Positions 48,035-59,882 of a stretch of 64,000 nt of DNA are shown in pieces. Where the stretch lies: the NCBI GenBank assembly GCA_020631735.1, contig CM036159.1, positions 14,919,511 through 14,983,510 on the forward strand, given 5' to 3'. A program made the translations under genes and the position numbers. The notes beneath the pieces were generated by a model. It made no database searches. It was not told the origin of the DNA and saw only the letters and a list, made by a program, of their open reading frames with translations. How positions within the stretch are numbered: position 1 is the stretch's first letter; every line of letters starts with the position of its first letter. The DNA is from Saccharum officinarum (lineage: Eukaryota; Streptophyta; Magnoliopsida; Poales; Poaceae).

Positions 48035-50564
48035 CCCGACGGCGTCCAGGCATGGCGCGACTCCTCCAGATGCACGTGACCGCTGTCGGAACCCTAGCCA
48101 CCGTCGTCCCTTGGAATCCTAGCCGTCGCTGGCCCAGAGCCTATGCGCGCCCGCCCGCCCACGACCTCGTGGCCTGCTTCCACGAGCCCGGCGAGCCGGG
48201 GACCTTCGTCCGTCCGCGAAAAAGGCGAACTGAACCATGAACGCGACCAATAAGGGTAGCGGGCGCAGGTCAGGGCTACCCGGCACACCGCCGAAGGAGC
48301 AGCATCAGGCGCGCGGACGAACTTGGGCGGCGGCGGCTCCGTGTAGTAGCGGCGAGTGAAACCTAGAAGGCGGCGACGGCGGCTCCATGCGACGATCGGT
48401 CGTTGTTTTTTTATTCATCTAATAACAATAGTAATAGCCTTAATTATTGTACTCAAAACATAAATTTTGTATTTATAAAGTTACCTTAATACCTTTGATT
48501 AGAAAAAAAACTACAAAAACGCAATTAGCCATTCTTTATTTGTCATTGCCTCCCCCCTCAGTTTTGGAGGTGATGGGAAGCGATTTAGCGCATATGGCCC
48601 ACTGGTCATAGACATAGCAATCGCCTTCCATCGCCTCCCTCCCATCGCCTCCTATCGCCTTTGGCCTTTCTGGCCGTCGGATCGGTCGTTGTGAGCCGTC
48701 GAAATTCTCCACAAGTGTATCCAATCCGTTTTCATCCCTAGTCATAAACCATCAAAGCAATGATGAAAAACTCGTGTAGTATAACTTAATTTATGATATA
48801 TGTTATTACCTTATAAAATTTGCATCTAAAACTCAACAAAGAGGAAAAAGAAACAGAGGAAAATCTTATTAGAAGGTAGTCTCGGTCATTGGAAATGGTT
48901 AGGACTAGACGTGAGCGTAATCGGTTTAGTGTTGGCTTGGATTCTAGGTAAGTTTAGACGTCTAAACTTTAGACCAGTAAACTTTAGCCCCTAAGTTTGA
49001 GATCGTAGAGCTGTTTGGATTCTGAGCTAAAGTTTAGTGATAATTATTCCTTCTTATTCTTCCTCATGTCCTTCTTCTTGCTCCACCAACAAATCGGCGG
49101 GACACTCTGATTGTTCCTAGGCACCGCGGCCACCCCAGCACCCTCCTAACTGGCCACAGCCACAGCCAGGGGCAAGTCCAGGCCAGCAGCTGGCAAAGGT
49201 GGCCATGCAGCGACTGTTTGGGTGGCCAAAGTCATCCAATGGTGGCTAGAGCATGTCATGAAGAGACTCGTGCAAAGAAACGCCGAGAGAAGGAAGAAAC
49301 ATTGGGAAGAAGTTGCTACACGTGTTTTTTTCGCAGGTATCAGCCAATTTCTCTAAGTGTGAAAATTTTGGGAGTTAGGATAAGAAAATGTTAGAGAAAA
49401 CTTTTTTCAATGCCGTCAAAAACCAAGATTGGAGTTATTTATTAAGCCCATAACTAAGACTAATAATTTTTGAGATGTTCATGGACGTAGAGGTGTAATC
49501 AAGTGGCTCAGGTAGTAAAACCATTAAAATAAGTTTTCCTAAATGGAAATGATATGCCACACGCGCGTCCGACCCGCCTGGACGGACTGCTCGTGTCACC
49601 TGCGCCTACTCGGCATGCCCGCCCTGCCTGCGTTGGCCGGCCCCTGCTCCACGCGCCTTGCCTGCGTCGCCCAGGCGCTGGGTCCATGCGCCTCGCGTGC
49701 CCTTGCTCGCTCCTGCCCGTGCCCTCATCCACCTCGCCCGTCGTGGAAGAGGAATAAGGGGAGGCCTGCGCTTGCGCCTGCGCCCCCATCCACCTCGTGT
49801 CGTCGGCGGGAAGGGGAAGGCCTGTGATACAAAAGTTCACCACCAGGTAGGTCGTGACTGCTGGTGACGCTGTGTTTTTGGCATTTTCGGACATGTTGCA
49901 AGCCTATGTTTCAAGTGTTACAGTTGTTTCAGACGTATGTTTCAAGTATTTTCATTTAAATGTTGCATATGTTGCTATGGCTATACACGCATGTGTTCAA
50001 GAACATGTTTCAAGTGCTTCACCTGTTTTTAGACGTATGTTGCAAGTGTTTTATTTGGATGTTGCATATGTTGGAAATGACTATGTTGCAAGTGTATATT
50101 CTGAATGTTTCATCTGGTTCAGATGTATGTTGCAATTGTTTCACTAAGTGTTACAAAAGTAGATCCCGCTGTAGTTGTGGAGAAAGCCTAAGGCATTGGT
50201 GGTCCAGCAGCTGTGACTCCCTGCTGTGGCGAAGATGGAGGCCGCGGACACAAGAGCGGCAGGGATGGAATGCCGCGGCAGATCGACCGGGATGGGCGCG
50301 AGCACGGCGCATCGAGTGGGGTGGGACGCGGGCCTCCATCATTCTACATGTGTCTGGCGCAGGCGCGGGAAGGTCGGTCCGAACGATTGCTGCCTTCGGA
50401 GCGGGGATGAGCGTGGGGCGTGCGTTGGGCGTCGGTGAGCGTGCGTTGTGTGCGGGCATGAGAGCAGCATCCGTCCGGACATCCGAGCACTAGTTGCTCC
50501 GTTTTCTAAATAAACTTCTTTTATCAGTGGCAATAGACAATCTCTCGTCTCTCATGGAAAATAA
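48035..50564. other. Intergenic, no gene supported
   Basis: A GC-rich patch (48040-48400) and another at 49550-49830 give open frames without domains. 49880-50160 is a degenerate repeat of TGTTGCAAGTGTTT / ATGTTTCAAGTG words, a pattern typical of old grass transposon ends, unidentified here. Confidence 0.5.
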
Positions 50565-51121
50565 GGCCCCGTTTGGGAGAGCTCTGCTCTCTGATTCTTC
50601 AGCTCTGTTCCTTGATTATCTGATGGAGTGATTCCATTGGATTCCTAGGAGGGAGCAGGGTAGGAAGCGAATGAGAATTGATTTTCTGCTGATCCCCACT
50701 AGAATATAACAAAGAGCAGGGTGAAGCAGGTTTTTTTAGCTCCCAGCTCGTAGTGTAAATGGAGAAGTGATTCTCTACTGATGCCCACCTGAATTAGTTG
50801 GCATTTTGAGAGTTTGCCCTGTTTGGCAGAGCTCCCAGAGCTGATTCTCTACCGAATCTAGCAGGAGCTCTGCCAAAACAGTTTTTCAGAGAGAAGTAAT
50901 TTTCTGGTGATTCTGTGAAGTAATTCTCTAAATTGAACAAAGAGGCTGGGAGCTGAGAAAAGTAATTTCTCTTGATTATGTGAAATGATTCTCCATCGTG
51001 ATTTTGAGAGTTTATTTTAAAGAATTAAAGAGAATCACTTTCAACGACAGAATCACTTCTCTCAAAAAAAATCAGCTTCTATAAACAATCAGAATTAGAT
51101 AGAGCTCTACCAAACTGGGCC
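50565..51121. mobile_element. GGCCCCGTTTGG-type inverted-repeat element with nested copy
   Basis: Outer ends GGCCCCGTTTGGGAGAGCTC and GAGCTCTACCAAACTGGGCC are inverted. Inside, about 50818-50885, is a second pair (GCCCTGTTTGGCAGAGCTCC and GGAGCTCTGCCAAAACAG), suggesting one copy inserted into another of the same family. Non-coding; ends 0.4 kb upstream of the Alba gene. Confidence 0.7.
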
Positions 51122-51419
51122 GACTGGTTGGGAGTGATTCTGTTTGGAGAAGTTGAAGCTAGAGACGGCAGATATAACTAGATAAAATAAAAAGTCATAA
51201 AGCCCATGGCCATAATTCCAAAATCCGAGTCTCTAGATTCGTAGAACCCACGGCCAACCCCGGAAACGGCCCGAAACGTGAGCCATAAACCAGAGGTGAA
51301 GTCCAGCAGAATCCCAGATCTAACTCTCACATCACACCACCCCTTCCTATTTTTCCTCACCCAAAGAAAATAAAAGCCTATTTCGTGTAAGCCGGGCGCA
51401 CCGTATCGTTGGCTCCGTC

Positions 51420-51429
51420 TAGGGTTTTA
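51420..51429 (+). promoter_or_regulatory. Telo-box-like element upstream of Alba gene
   Basis: TAGGGTTTTA matches the plant telo-box (AAACCCTA on the other strand), frequent near the transcription start of RNA-binding and ribosomal genes. It lies 119 bp before the ATG. No clear TATA box was seen. Confidence 0.5.
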
Positions 51430-51547
51430 GCCCCTCTCGCCGTAACCTCCCGTCCCCTGCCGCCGCAACCTCCCCATCCTTCGAATCCCCTCCGAATCCC
51501 TAGCCCCGCAACCAGCCGGGCGACGAGCGGCGGAGCCCGCGGCCGAC

Positions 51548-53811
51548 ATGGACCGGTACCAGAGGGTGGAGCGACCGCGGAACGAGTCGACCATCGAGGA
51601 GAACGAGATCCGCATCACCGCGCAGGGCCTCATCCGCAACTATGTCTCCTACGCTACCTCCCTCCTCCAGGTGCCTGAGCTTATTTTGCCGTCGTATCGT
51701 ATTCTATTTAGGATGCGCCGTTCCGTTCGAGTCCCGTCTCTGTGGATTCGAATCGGATCACGGTGGTTCTCGGCCGTTAGGCTCGACAGGTGGATTCAAA
51801 CATCCAAGTTTTGTGGGTTTTGATGTGTTAAATTTGTATATGCTTACCCCAACTGCGGTGATTGATGTACTACAGTACTAGTTCAATGTACCACAAATTT
51901 GGCATATGGGAAGGGTATTGGTGTTCTACTGATTGTGTTTGTTTCCATGCATTATACATGTACGGTGAATAATAGTTTTACATGAACTATTGCCTATTTA
52001 CTACTACTATTTAGTTTTCTTTTAGTTCCTTGTTTATTACTAAGCTCTTGTTTCCTTTTTGATTATTATATAATCAGGAAAGGAGAATTAAAGAGATTGT
52101 TTTGAAGGCCATGGGACAGGCAATCAGTAAATCTGTTGCTGTTGCAGAGATTATCAAGGTAATACTCCTGTTCGCTCTCTATCGTTGCATTTTTGGCCAA
52201 CCAATCAACCATATATGACAAACTTTCTTTGAAACAGAAAAGGATCCCTGGGTTACACCAGGATACCAACATCAGTTCTGTCAGCATCACTGATGTCTGG
52301 GAACCCATAGAAGAAGGCCTTGTCCCGTAAAATTTCTACTCGTTCTAGATTCTTTCGTATCCACCATTTTTTTTGTGCAATTCACGTTCCTAACTTTCTA
52401 AAGGCTTCCCCATTTTCAGATTGGAGATGACTCGGCATGTTTCGATGATATCAATTACTTTGTCCCCTAGAGAGCTGGACAAGCAAACTCCTGGGTGAGT
52501 CAGATGTGTATCTTTGTTAATTCTTCAGTGTTAAGGTGCCAGGAATGAGTTTCTTTTGTAAGATATGAAAAGTACTTTTGCACTATATAAATCATTGAAA
52601 TATTAACTATTCTTTATATAGGTACCAAGCTCCAGTGTATGTTGAACAACCCAGGCAACAGCAGGCGCCACCACCGCAGCGCTTTACTCGCAGACCACCA
52701 GGACAACAATTCCAGCAGCTGGAGTATGATGGTATGGCAGTGACTATCCACACTGATTGTGGTATTTCTGTTGATTATCTAGCATCTGATAATTGTTGCT
52801 CTGTTATAGACTCCTATGCACGGGGTCGAGGAAGAGGGAGGGGCCGTGGGCGTGGAAGGGGTTGGGGTAGAGGTGGCTATGGGGGTTATGGTGGCTATGG
52901 AAACAACCAAGGTGGCTATAACCAAGGCGGTGGGTATTATGACAATCAAGGTGGATATGGTGGCTATGACAATCAAGGTGGGTATGGTGGTGGATATGGC
53001 TACAACCACGGCAGATACGGAAACTATCAAGGTACTGAATTGTGTCTTGGTACAGATATCCTTGATCTTGTGTGATGTTTTAGGCAATGACATATCTTGA
53101 TATGTTGACCCAGAAAATGGTGGATATAACCGAGGGAGAGGAGGTGGTATGCGAGGAAGAGGCAATTGGGGTTACCGTGGAGGTATGATTAATTGACTAT
53201 TGCCCTGCATAACAGACATGTGCTTCAAAAATTGAGTACTTCAACTTGGAGTCATGCTTCTCATCGACTTTACCTTCTCATTTTATTAATTTGTTGGTGA
53301 TAGTTAATCCTCTTGTTCTGCTGAATTGTTGCTCCTTTTGGTAAATGTAGTTTTGGACCTTGGCACAGTGCTAAATTTGATTGCTCGAGGACGTGTTGTT
53401 TGAAGTACTGTTCCATCCAAAATGTAGACCTTTTTTACTGCCAAAATATTATAATAGTAATAATATTATTTGAAAACAGCTTGTGTGCTGTGCATATAAA
53501 TATTACATTCACCGAGCACAACCTTAATCGTTCAATCATTAAATTGGTTCGAATTTTGAACTTGGCTTCCAGGCTATGAAGGTGGCAGGGGCGGCGGCTA
53601 TGAAGGTGGCAGGGGCGGGGGCTATGAAGGAGGCAGGGGCGGCGGCTATGAAGGTGGCAGGGGCGGGGGCTATGAAGGAGGCAGGGGCGGCGGATATGAA
53701 GGTGGCAGGGGTGGGGGCTATGAAGGAGGCAGGGGCGGTGGTGCTCCTGGTGGAAGGGGATATGGTGGCCGTGGAAGGGGGAGAATGGGTGGCCGCGGGC
53801 GAGGGAACTGA
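51548..53811 (+). CDS. Alba-domain DNA/RNA-binding protein with C-terminal RGG repeats
   Basis: Eight exons: 51548-51670, 52078-52158, 52238-52326, 52420-52494, 52622-52731, 52810-53031, 53114-53182, 53573-53811; 1008 bp, 335 residues, all GT-AG. The N-terminal Alba domain (about residues 18-110) includes RITAQGLIRNYVSYA, IVLKAMGQAISKSVAVAEI, IKKRIPGLHQDT and ISSVSITDVWEP. Then comes a short Gln/Pro-rich linker (VYVEQPRQQQAPPPQRF) and a long Gly/Arg/Tyr-rich tail with RGRGRGRG, GGYGGYGNNQGGY and seven GYEGGRGG repeats, ending RMGGRGRGN. RGG-type plant Alba proteins bind RNA and R-loops and join cytoplasmic granules; that role is family knowledge. The low-complexity tail is expected to be disordered and to promote RNA binding and condensate formation. 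The gene is intact. Confidence 0.95.
53573..53740 (+). repeat. 24-bp coding minisatellite (7 copies)
   Basis: Seven tandem 24-bp units (ggctatgaaggtggcagggg plus four bases) encode GYEGGRGG in the last Alba exon. Units alternate ggtggc/ggaggc and ggcggc/gggggc forms, a sign of two-unit (48-bp) expansion. Confidence 0.93.
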
Positions 53812-54258
53812 GTGCAAGCGGACTTCTGGTGTTTCCTTCAATGCATGCCTTATCAATACCAGGGGAAAATATAAGTTATCTGAGCATTTTATGTTGGAAG
53901 CAGTTCAGTTACGTGTGAGGTCTGTTATTTTTTCCCTGGGCGCGAGGTTTGGTTGTGAGCATAATGCATTTGCAAGTTTTATCATGTAAGTCATCTTTCA
54001 ATGTTCCTGCTGCCAGAGGTTGTTTTTCCCAATGATCGTTGAGTGCTGAGCATGCTGCCCTATGTTCATGCCTGCAGTATTAACAGATGGCAACTCTTGC
54101 CCTGTGTTAAATTATTAATTCTATTTGTGCAGTTTGCTTTCTTCAATTAATGCATCCATGAAGATTGGCGCATTTATAGTTTATATTATTGACCCAGTTT
54201 CTTTTTTTGGCAAATAGCGTGCGTGAAAATATTGGGCATATAAGTTTGTTTTGTATAA
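53812..54258. other. 3' flank of the Alba gene
   Basis: Probable 3' UTR and downstream sequence. No further gene or obvious repeat before the Helitron-like end. Confidence 0.5.
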
Positions 54259-54285
54259 CTAGATGTATGCCCGTGGCTTGCACGG
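54259..54285 (-). mobile_element. Helitron-like 3' terminus (minus strand)
   Basis: On the minus strand CCGTG-caagc-CACGG forms a hairpin, followed by GCATACAT and CTAG (54262-54259), then T. The consensus is close to common grass Helitron ends. The 5' end would lie to the right and was not found. Confidence 0.6.
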
Positions 54286-54720
54286 ATCATGAATTTTTGC
54301 TTCCTCCGATAGAGACGGATTTGATCATTTTCATAAAATAATAAAATTTAATACTTTCTGCATTGAGAATCCCAAATTATTTGAAATCCATTCAGTCCTT
54401 ATTTATCAAGTGAAACCATATTTTCTTTCTATTTACTCCCCACATGTTTCTTCTCTTTTTTCTGCTCGAGCGATCAGTGATGGACCAATCTGAGTAGCCC
54501 TCTTATAAATATATCCTTTTTGCGTCTCGGGATGACAGGAGCATTAGAAGCAGCTTGCGTGTCTCTAGTCTACGTAGCAACTCCGGGGGGCTGACAGGGT
54601 TTGCAACTCCTTGATGCACAATTGCACATCATCTCCTTCGCTGCATGTGCTAACCTCTGATTGGTGATCTGCATTGGGTGTATTTTCCTGTATCAGTAGG
54701 CGGTAGTGAAAGAACTTTGT

Positions 54721-55809
54721 ACTTTTGGATTCAGTATTAGAGTTCTTTTATGCAAAAAGAACTTTGATTCTTGCTAAAACTTTACCTTATTCTTGCTAAA
54801 ACTTTAGCTTGATTCCTCTGAGCCTGTATTCCTAAGTCTTTCTCCTCTTTTCGTCGGTTAAGTCTGGTTGAGTACTTTTGTACTCAGGGTTTTTAACCCT
54901 CGTTGCAGGTGAGTCTCATGAGCAGGTCTGCTTCGGCTCCTGCTATATGACAATCTTTGCGGTAAGCGACGAGGAGTAGTGTGGTTGATCCTTGGGCAGG
55001 GTACTCCGTTTTGGTGTTCTGTTTAACGATACTAATGTTACTCCACAACTATGGTTGTAATAACGCTACTTAAAGTTTGTAAGGTTTGAAATAAATGGTT
55101 TGTAAACTTATGTTATGTAAAACTTTCGTACCTTTACTCTGATGTATATTATTTGTATAAACTGTTGTAACACTGCAATGCCTCTGTAATGAGATCCTGC
55201 TCGGAAGATCGTGGATGATTCGGGTTTTCCGAGGACACCCGACAGACTATTCAAGTTATGTGGCTATCATGTGTAGCAGTTAGAGGCCTTAAGGGCAATG
55301 ACAGGTGCATGTAGGCCATATAATTTGGGTGGTTCTGCCAAAAAATGCGTCGTTCCAATACCTTTATAAGTACTATCGAACTCTTTTGAATTAAATACTT
55401 TATTAATCCTATTCTAACCCTTAGTGAATGACCCTTACATAACATAAGTTTACAAACCATTTATTTCAAACCTTACAAACTTTAAGTAGCGTTATTATAA
55501 CCATAGTTGTGGAGTAACATTAGTTTCGTTAAATAGAACACCAAAACAGAGTACCCTGCCCAAGGATCAACCACACTACTCGTCGCTTACCGCAAAGATT
55601 GTCATATTGCAGGGGCCGAAGCAGACCTGCTCATGAGACTCACCTGCAACGAGGGTTAACAAACCCTGAGTACAAAAGTACTCAACAAGAATTAACCGAC
55701 GAAAAGAGGAGAAAGACTCAGGAATACAGGCTCAGGGGAATCAAGGTAAAGTTTTAGCAAGAATCAAAGTTCTTTTGCATAAAAGCTCTCTAATACTGAA
55801 TCCAAAAGT
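54721..55809. repeat. Long imperfect inverted repeat (arms about 400 and 375 bp)
   Basis: Arm 54721-55120 is the reverse complement of 55435-55809 with scattered mismatches and small indels. The left arm carries an extra roughly 25-bp duplication of ttcttgctaaaactttacct. The spacer is 314 bp. No coding capacity was recognised. Terminal acttttggattcag/ctgaatccaaaagt match exactly. It could be a foldback or Mutator-type transposon with long terminal repeats. Confidence 0.9.
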
Positions 55810-55942
55810 TCAACATTTTAACTCATCATAAGTTATTAATAGAATCTAAGTGATCCTAAGCTAGATCAAGTAATTCATATCAACTTCATTCTCATTCCTC
55901 AACCAATGTTGCACTTGTTAACTGAAAGCATCTAGGCCCCGG

Positions 55943-57520
55943 TGTTGGTTTCGGCAATTGATGACAACGCATTATTACCATGACTAACGTGTGTTTTGCA
56001 GAAACGTTGATAAGTTAGGTCATAAAGTTGATAATTGCTTTGGGCACTATGGTATTCATGTCCCTTGATGGAAATCGTTTCGATTTTCAAAGGATCAACG
56101 ACAAGATTAAGGACGGTTAGTTCCGGATGTCAATGTGTTGAGTTACATCCGGAATAGTCGTTAGGATCTTTGTTTCTTCCTTTGACCGTACTATAAAGGG
56201 AGGCATGAGCGAGTAGCTTGACCTAGGTGAGTCTTGTGTTTAGGTGTGGTGCACACTTGTCTAACATACCACTAGGTAGATCAAGAAAAGCTCAAAGTTC
56301 AGTTGGAAGCAACTTGGTTCGAGTTGCGTCGCATTTCTAAGTCGTTTGAGCAGTTTACCTGTGACCGGACACGGTGTCTGTCACGACCGGATGCGTCCGG
56401 TCAGTACTAACAAGTCACTGCGTCGTTAACTGGTTGACCGGACGCGGTCCCTGCGAGGACCGGACGCGGTGATCAGTCTGACACGTGTTCTAGAGGGTAA
56501 ACAGTGTAATCGGACGCGACTATAAAGTGATCGGACGCGTCCGGTCACGTTCTAGTAAGGTTCTGACCTGACCTAACGCGTCCGGTCATCCATGATCGGA
56601 CATGGTCGAGCGTCAGGTGAAAGTCCAGTAAGGTTCTTGCATAATCGGACGTGTCCGGTCATCCCTGACCGGCGTGTCCGGTCACTCAGCGCAGACTTTC
56701 GGTTTTCGACCGTTATACTCGACCGGCGCGTCCGGTCATGACGACCAGCGCGTCCGGTCAGTACGAGTTTTGCTGATTTGGCAGGTAACGGTTGGATTTG
56801 ACTGTGGGGTGTATAAATACATCCCCTCCACCTCTTTTAGAGGTCTCTTGCTCATTTGTTCAGCTGAGAAACACCTTTGGAGTGCAAGGGAGTGCAAGAG
56901 CCCTAGTGAGGATAGTGATTTGAGAATCAAAGTTTGAGATTCCTCACTAGTGACAAGAGTGTAGCAAGTGTGCATCCATCTTCTCATTAGGCTTGTTGTG
57001 GTCAAGTGAGAGTTCTAGCTTGTTACTCTTGGTGACAGCCATCACCTAAACGGTTTGGTGGTGATTGGGAGTCTGGTGATCATCCGCCGAGCTTGTGGGT
57101 GACCCAACTCATGTTGTGAGCGGTTTTGGGTGATTCGCCATGACGGAGTGTCGAAGAATCAACCCGTAGAGAGCACTTGATCCTTGCGCGGATCAAGGGA
57201 GAGCTACACCCTTGCGCGGGTGCTCTAACGAGGACTAGTGGGGAGTGGTGACTCTCCGATACCTCGGGAAAACATCGCCATGTTCCTAACCCTTACTTTC
57301 AAGTATTTACTTCCGTGCATTACTTTCATTGCTTGTTTACTTTCCTAGAATTGCCATGCTAGTCTAGGATTGGAACTTAGGGTGCAAAACTTTTACCGGT
57401 AGAATCACAAGGAACACTAGTAGGCACTAGGGGTGAAGTTTGGCTTGTAGGATTTAATTCTTACAATTAATTTTTAGAAAAGCCCAATTCACCCCCCTCT
57501 TGGGCATCTTGATCCTTTCA
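55943..57520 (+). repeat. 5' LTR of SIRE element A
   Basis: It contains an ACCGGACGC-type array (about 56361-56760), a TATA box TATAAATA at 56812-56819, and the CACCCCCCTCTTGGGCATC block near the 3' end that is typical of SIRE LTRs. Confidence 0.88.
56361..56760 (+). repeat. ACCGGACGC array in LTR A
   Basis: Repeated GACCGGACGC / GCGTCCGGTC words, more diverged than in the other two LTRs (for example ATCGGACGCG, CCGGCGCGTCCGG), ending about 50 bp before the TATA box. Confidence 0.9.
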
Positions 57521-57522
57521 AT

Positions 57523-57535
57523 TAGTATCGGAGCC
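57523..57535 (+). other. Primer-binding site of element A
   Basis: TAGTATCGGAGCC directly after the 5' LTR resembles the initiator-Met tRNA PBS (TGGTATCGGAGCC) with one change. Confidence 0.75.
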
Positions 57536-57573
57536 GTGTTGCTCTTTATTTAGGCTTCACCGCCTAGAGCAAG

Positions 57574-59880
57574 ATGTATAATGGGGAAGGACCACCTCCC
57601 ACTTTTGAGGGAGATGATTTTCCATATCAGAAAATTCGTATGGAGGCGTACCTCGAAGCCATAGATGTTGAGTGCCTTAGAGCCGCAACTGAAGGGCTTC
57701 CTGCCATTAGGGATCCCGCCAACCCAAGCGGTGTAGAGGAGAAGTACGACCGGTGGAATGCAAAGGCAAAAAATACACTCTACTGGGGCTTAGGCAAGGA
57801 TATCTTCAATCATGTGCGTAATGCCAAAAATACTCATGAATTGTGGGAAAACCTTTATGCTCTCCATGAGGGAACTAAGAGTGAGCGTGAGGAACGCTAT
57901 CATATTGCTTTAAAGAAAATTAATTCTTTTGAGATGCTTCCCAAAGAAAGTGCTAATGAAATGTACACTCGATTGAATGTTCTTGTAGAGGATCTCAATG
58001 CTCTTGGACTCACCCAAATGAGTCAATTGGATGTTGCAAGGAGAATCTTGAGCGTTCTTCCCATTGAAAAGTATGGTCATATTGTCACTGTGCTTCACCA
58101 AAGTGATCTCTCCACCGCAACTCCGACACAAGTATTGGGAAATATCAATGCACATGAGATGTACATGCACATCACTCTGGAAGAGGGCTCGTCATCTTCC
58201 AAGAAGAAGGACTTGGCCTTCAAAGCTAGCCATGACAAGAAAAAGAAGAAGGGCCAAGCCATGATGGTGCGAGAAAGCTCAAGTGAAAGTGATATTGATG
58301 ATGCATCACTTGCACTCATGGTGAGAAAGACCACCACGATGCTAAAGAAGCTCAACAAGAGTGGCATCAAGTTCGATGGCAAGAAGAAGAAATTCTTCAT
58401 AAGTAGCAAAAGAAAGCCAATATCTAAGATGGATTACTTTAATTGTGATGAACTTGGCCACTTAGCTTATCAATGCCCGAAGCCTCCAAAAGACAAGTAC
58501 AAAAACAAGAACAAGGGCAAGAAAGATGATTCAAGTGATGAAAAAGATGAGAAAAAGAAGAACAAGCCATACAAAAAGAAAGATGACAAGAGAAGAGAGT
58601 TTTATAAGAAGAAGAAGAAGGGAGGCAAAGCTTATATTGTTGGTGATTGGCTCACCGACATTGAGTCATAATGTGAGTCCTCCGGCGATGAGAGCGATGA
58701 CGAGAAAGAGAAGGTCGCCGCATTTGTGATTGGGCCATCATCATCTTCGCCGACATCTTCATCACCACCTTCACCGCCACCTTCATCATCATCGTCTACT
58801 TCTCACCTATGCCTTATGGCCAAGGGTGAACGAAAGGTACAAAACAATGAAAATGATGATGATGATGATAGTGATAGTGATGATGAATATGATGCACCTT
58901 CTTATGATGAACTTGTAAAATTGTTGAACAAATATTCTAAAATCATAAGAAGAACTATAAATGAAAATGATGAGCTTCAAAATGAAAATGAATCACTCTC
59001 ATCTAAGCTTGAGAATGCACATAAGACTAGTGATGAGCTCAAAGATCAAAATGAAACTATGTCTTCTACTCTCAAGGAACTTAAAACTTCTAATAAAAAG
59101 CTTAGAGATAAAAATGATAAAATTGAGAAGAAGCATAATGAACTCATCACTAGGCTCAACTTGCTAAAAGATGAATATACTACATTTAAAATCAATTATG
59201 ATAGTCTTATTGTTGCTAATGAGCTTGCTCTTGAGACACATGATGCTACTAACCAAGTTGTTAAGATTGATATAGCTACATCATGTGATGATTTGATTAT
59301 TGAGAACTTTGAGCAAGGCTCTAGCGGCAAAGGCAAGAATATGGTTGAGTCCGATAACTATGATGAGTATGTCAAGCTTAAGAGTGAAAATGAGATGCTT
59401 AAGATTGAGAACAAGAAGTTGATGGCTCTTGAAAAGCAAACATCCAATGAGTCACTTATTGAAGAGAACAAGAAGCTCAAGCAAGAAAAAGAGCATCTCA
59501 AGACCGGCCTAAGCAAGTTCACAAGAAGCCAACATTTGCAAAGTGAGCTACTCATGAACACCGTCATGAAGATGGATAGAAGTGACATTGGTTACTTAGC
59601 AAATCAAGAGAAGAAGGCCAAAACTCAACAACAACAAAGCAACTCAAAGCCCAAGCCAAAGAGATGTGTTGAGTGTGGACAAGAAGGTCATTTTGCTCAT
59701 GAGTGCAAAACTCCACCACCACAACCCTTGCCCAAGCATGCTAGACCATTTGCTTTCAATGCTCATTACATGCTTAGAAAAGATTCAAGTGAAAAGATGA
59801 AAGTCATGTTCTTGGGTCCCCTTAACAAAATAGGCCAAAGAAAATATGGGTTGCCAAGTCACTAGTTGAGAAAGTCAAGG
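57574..59880 (+). pseudogene. SIRE gag (start of gag-pol), one stop and one frameshift
   Basis: ATG at 57574 opens MYNGEGPPPTFEGDDF, a gag of the UBN2 type (LWENLYALHEGTKSEREERY, MYTRLNVLVEDLNALG). The frame is broken by TAA at 58669-58671, continues in the same frame as a highly charged coiled-coil region (NENDELQNENESL and similar), and reaches a second zinc knuckle CVECGQEGHFAHEC near 59670. The first zinc knuckle (residues 288-301) reads YFNCDELGHLAYQC, so its first cysteine is replaced by tyrosine. Just before 59840 a base is missing in an A tract, after which IWVAKSLVEKVKG appears in another frame, and then element B begins. Not functional as it stands. Confidence 0.88.
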
Positions 59881-59882
59881 GT

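Larger units (their letters stand above)
55943..59882 (+). mobile_element. SIRE-type copia element A, 5' part, interrupted by element B
   Basis: A 1578-bp LTR (55943-57520) starts TGTTGGTTTCGGC and ends GATCCTTTCA, followed by a PBS and a gag frame. The sequence stops matching the expected gag-pol continuation at 59882, where an oppositely oriented SIRE LTR begins with its own terminal TG. The simplest reading is that element B inserted into A; the rest of A should lie right of the window. The 5' target site before 55943 is aggccccgg. Confidence 0.88.
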
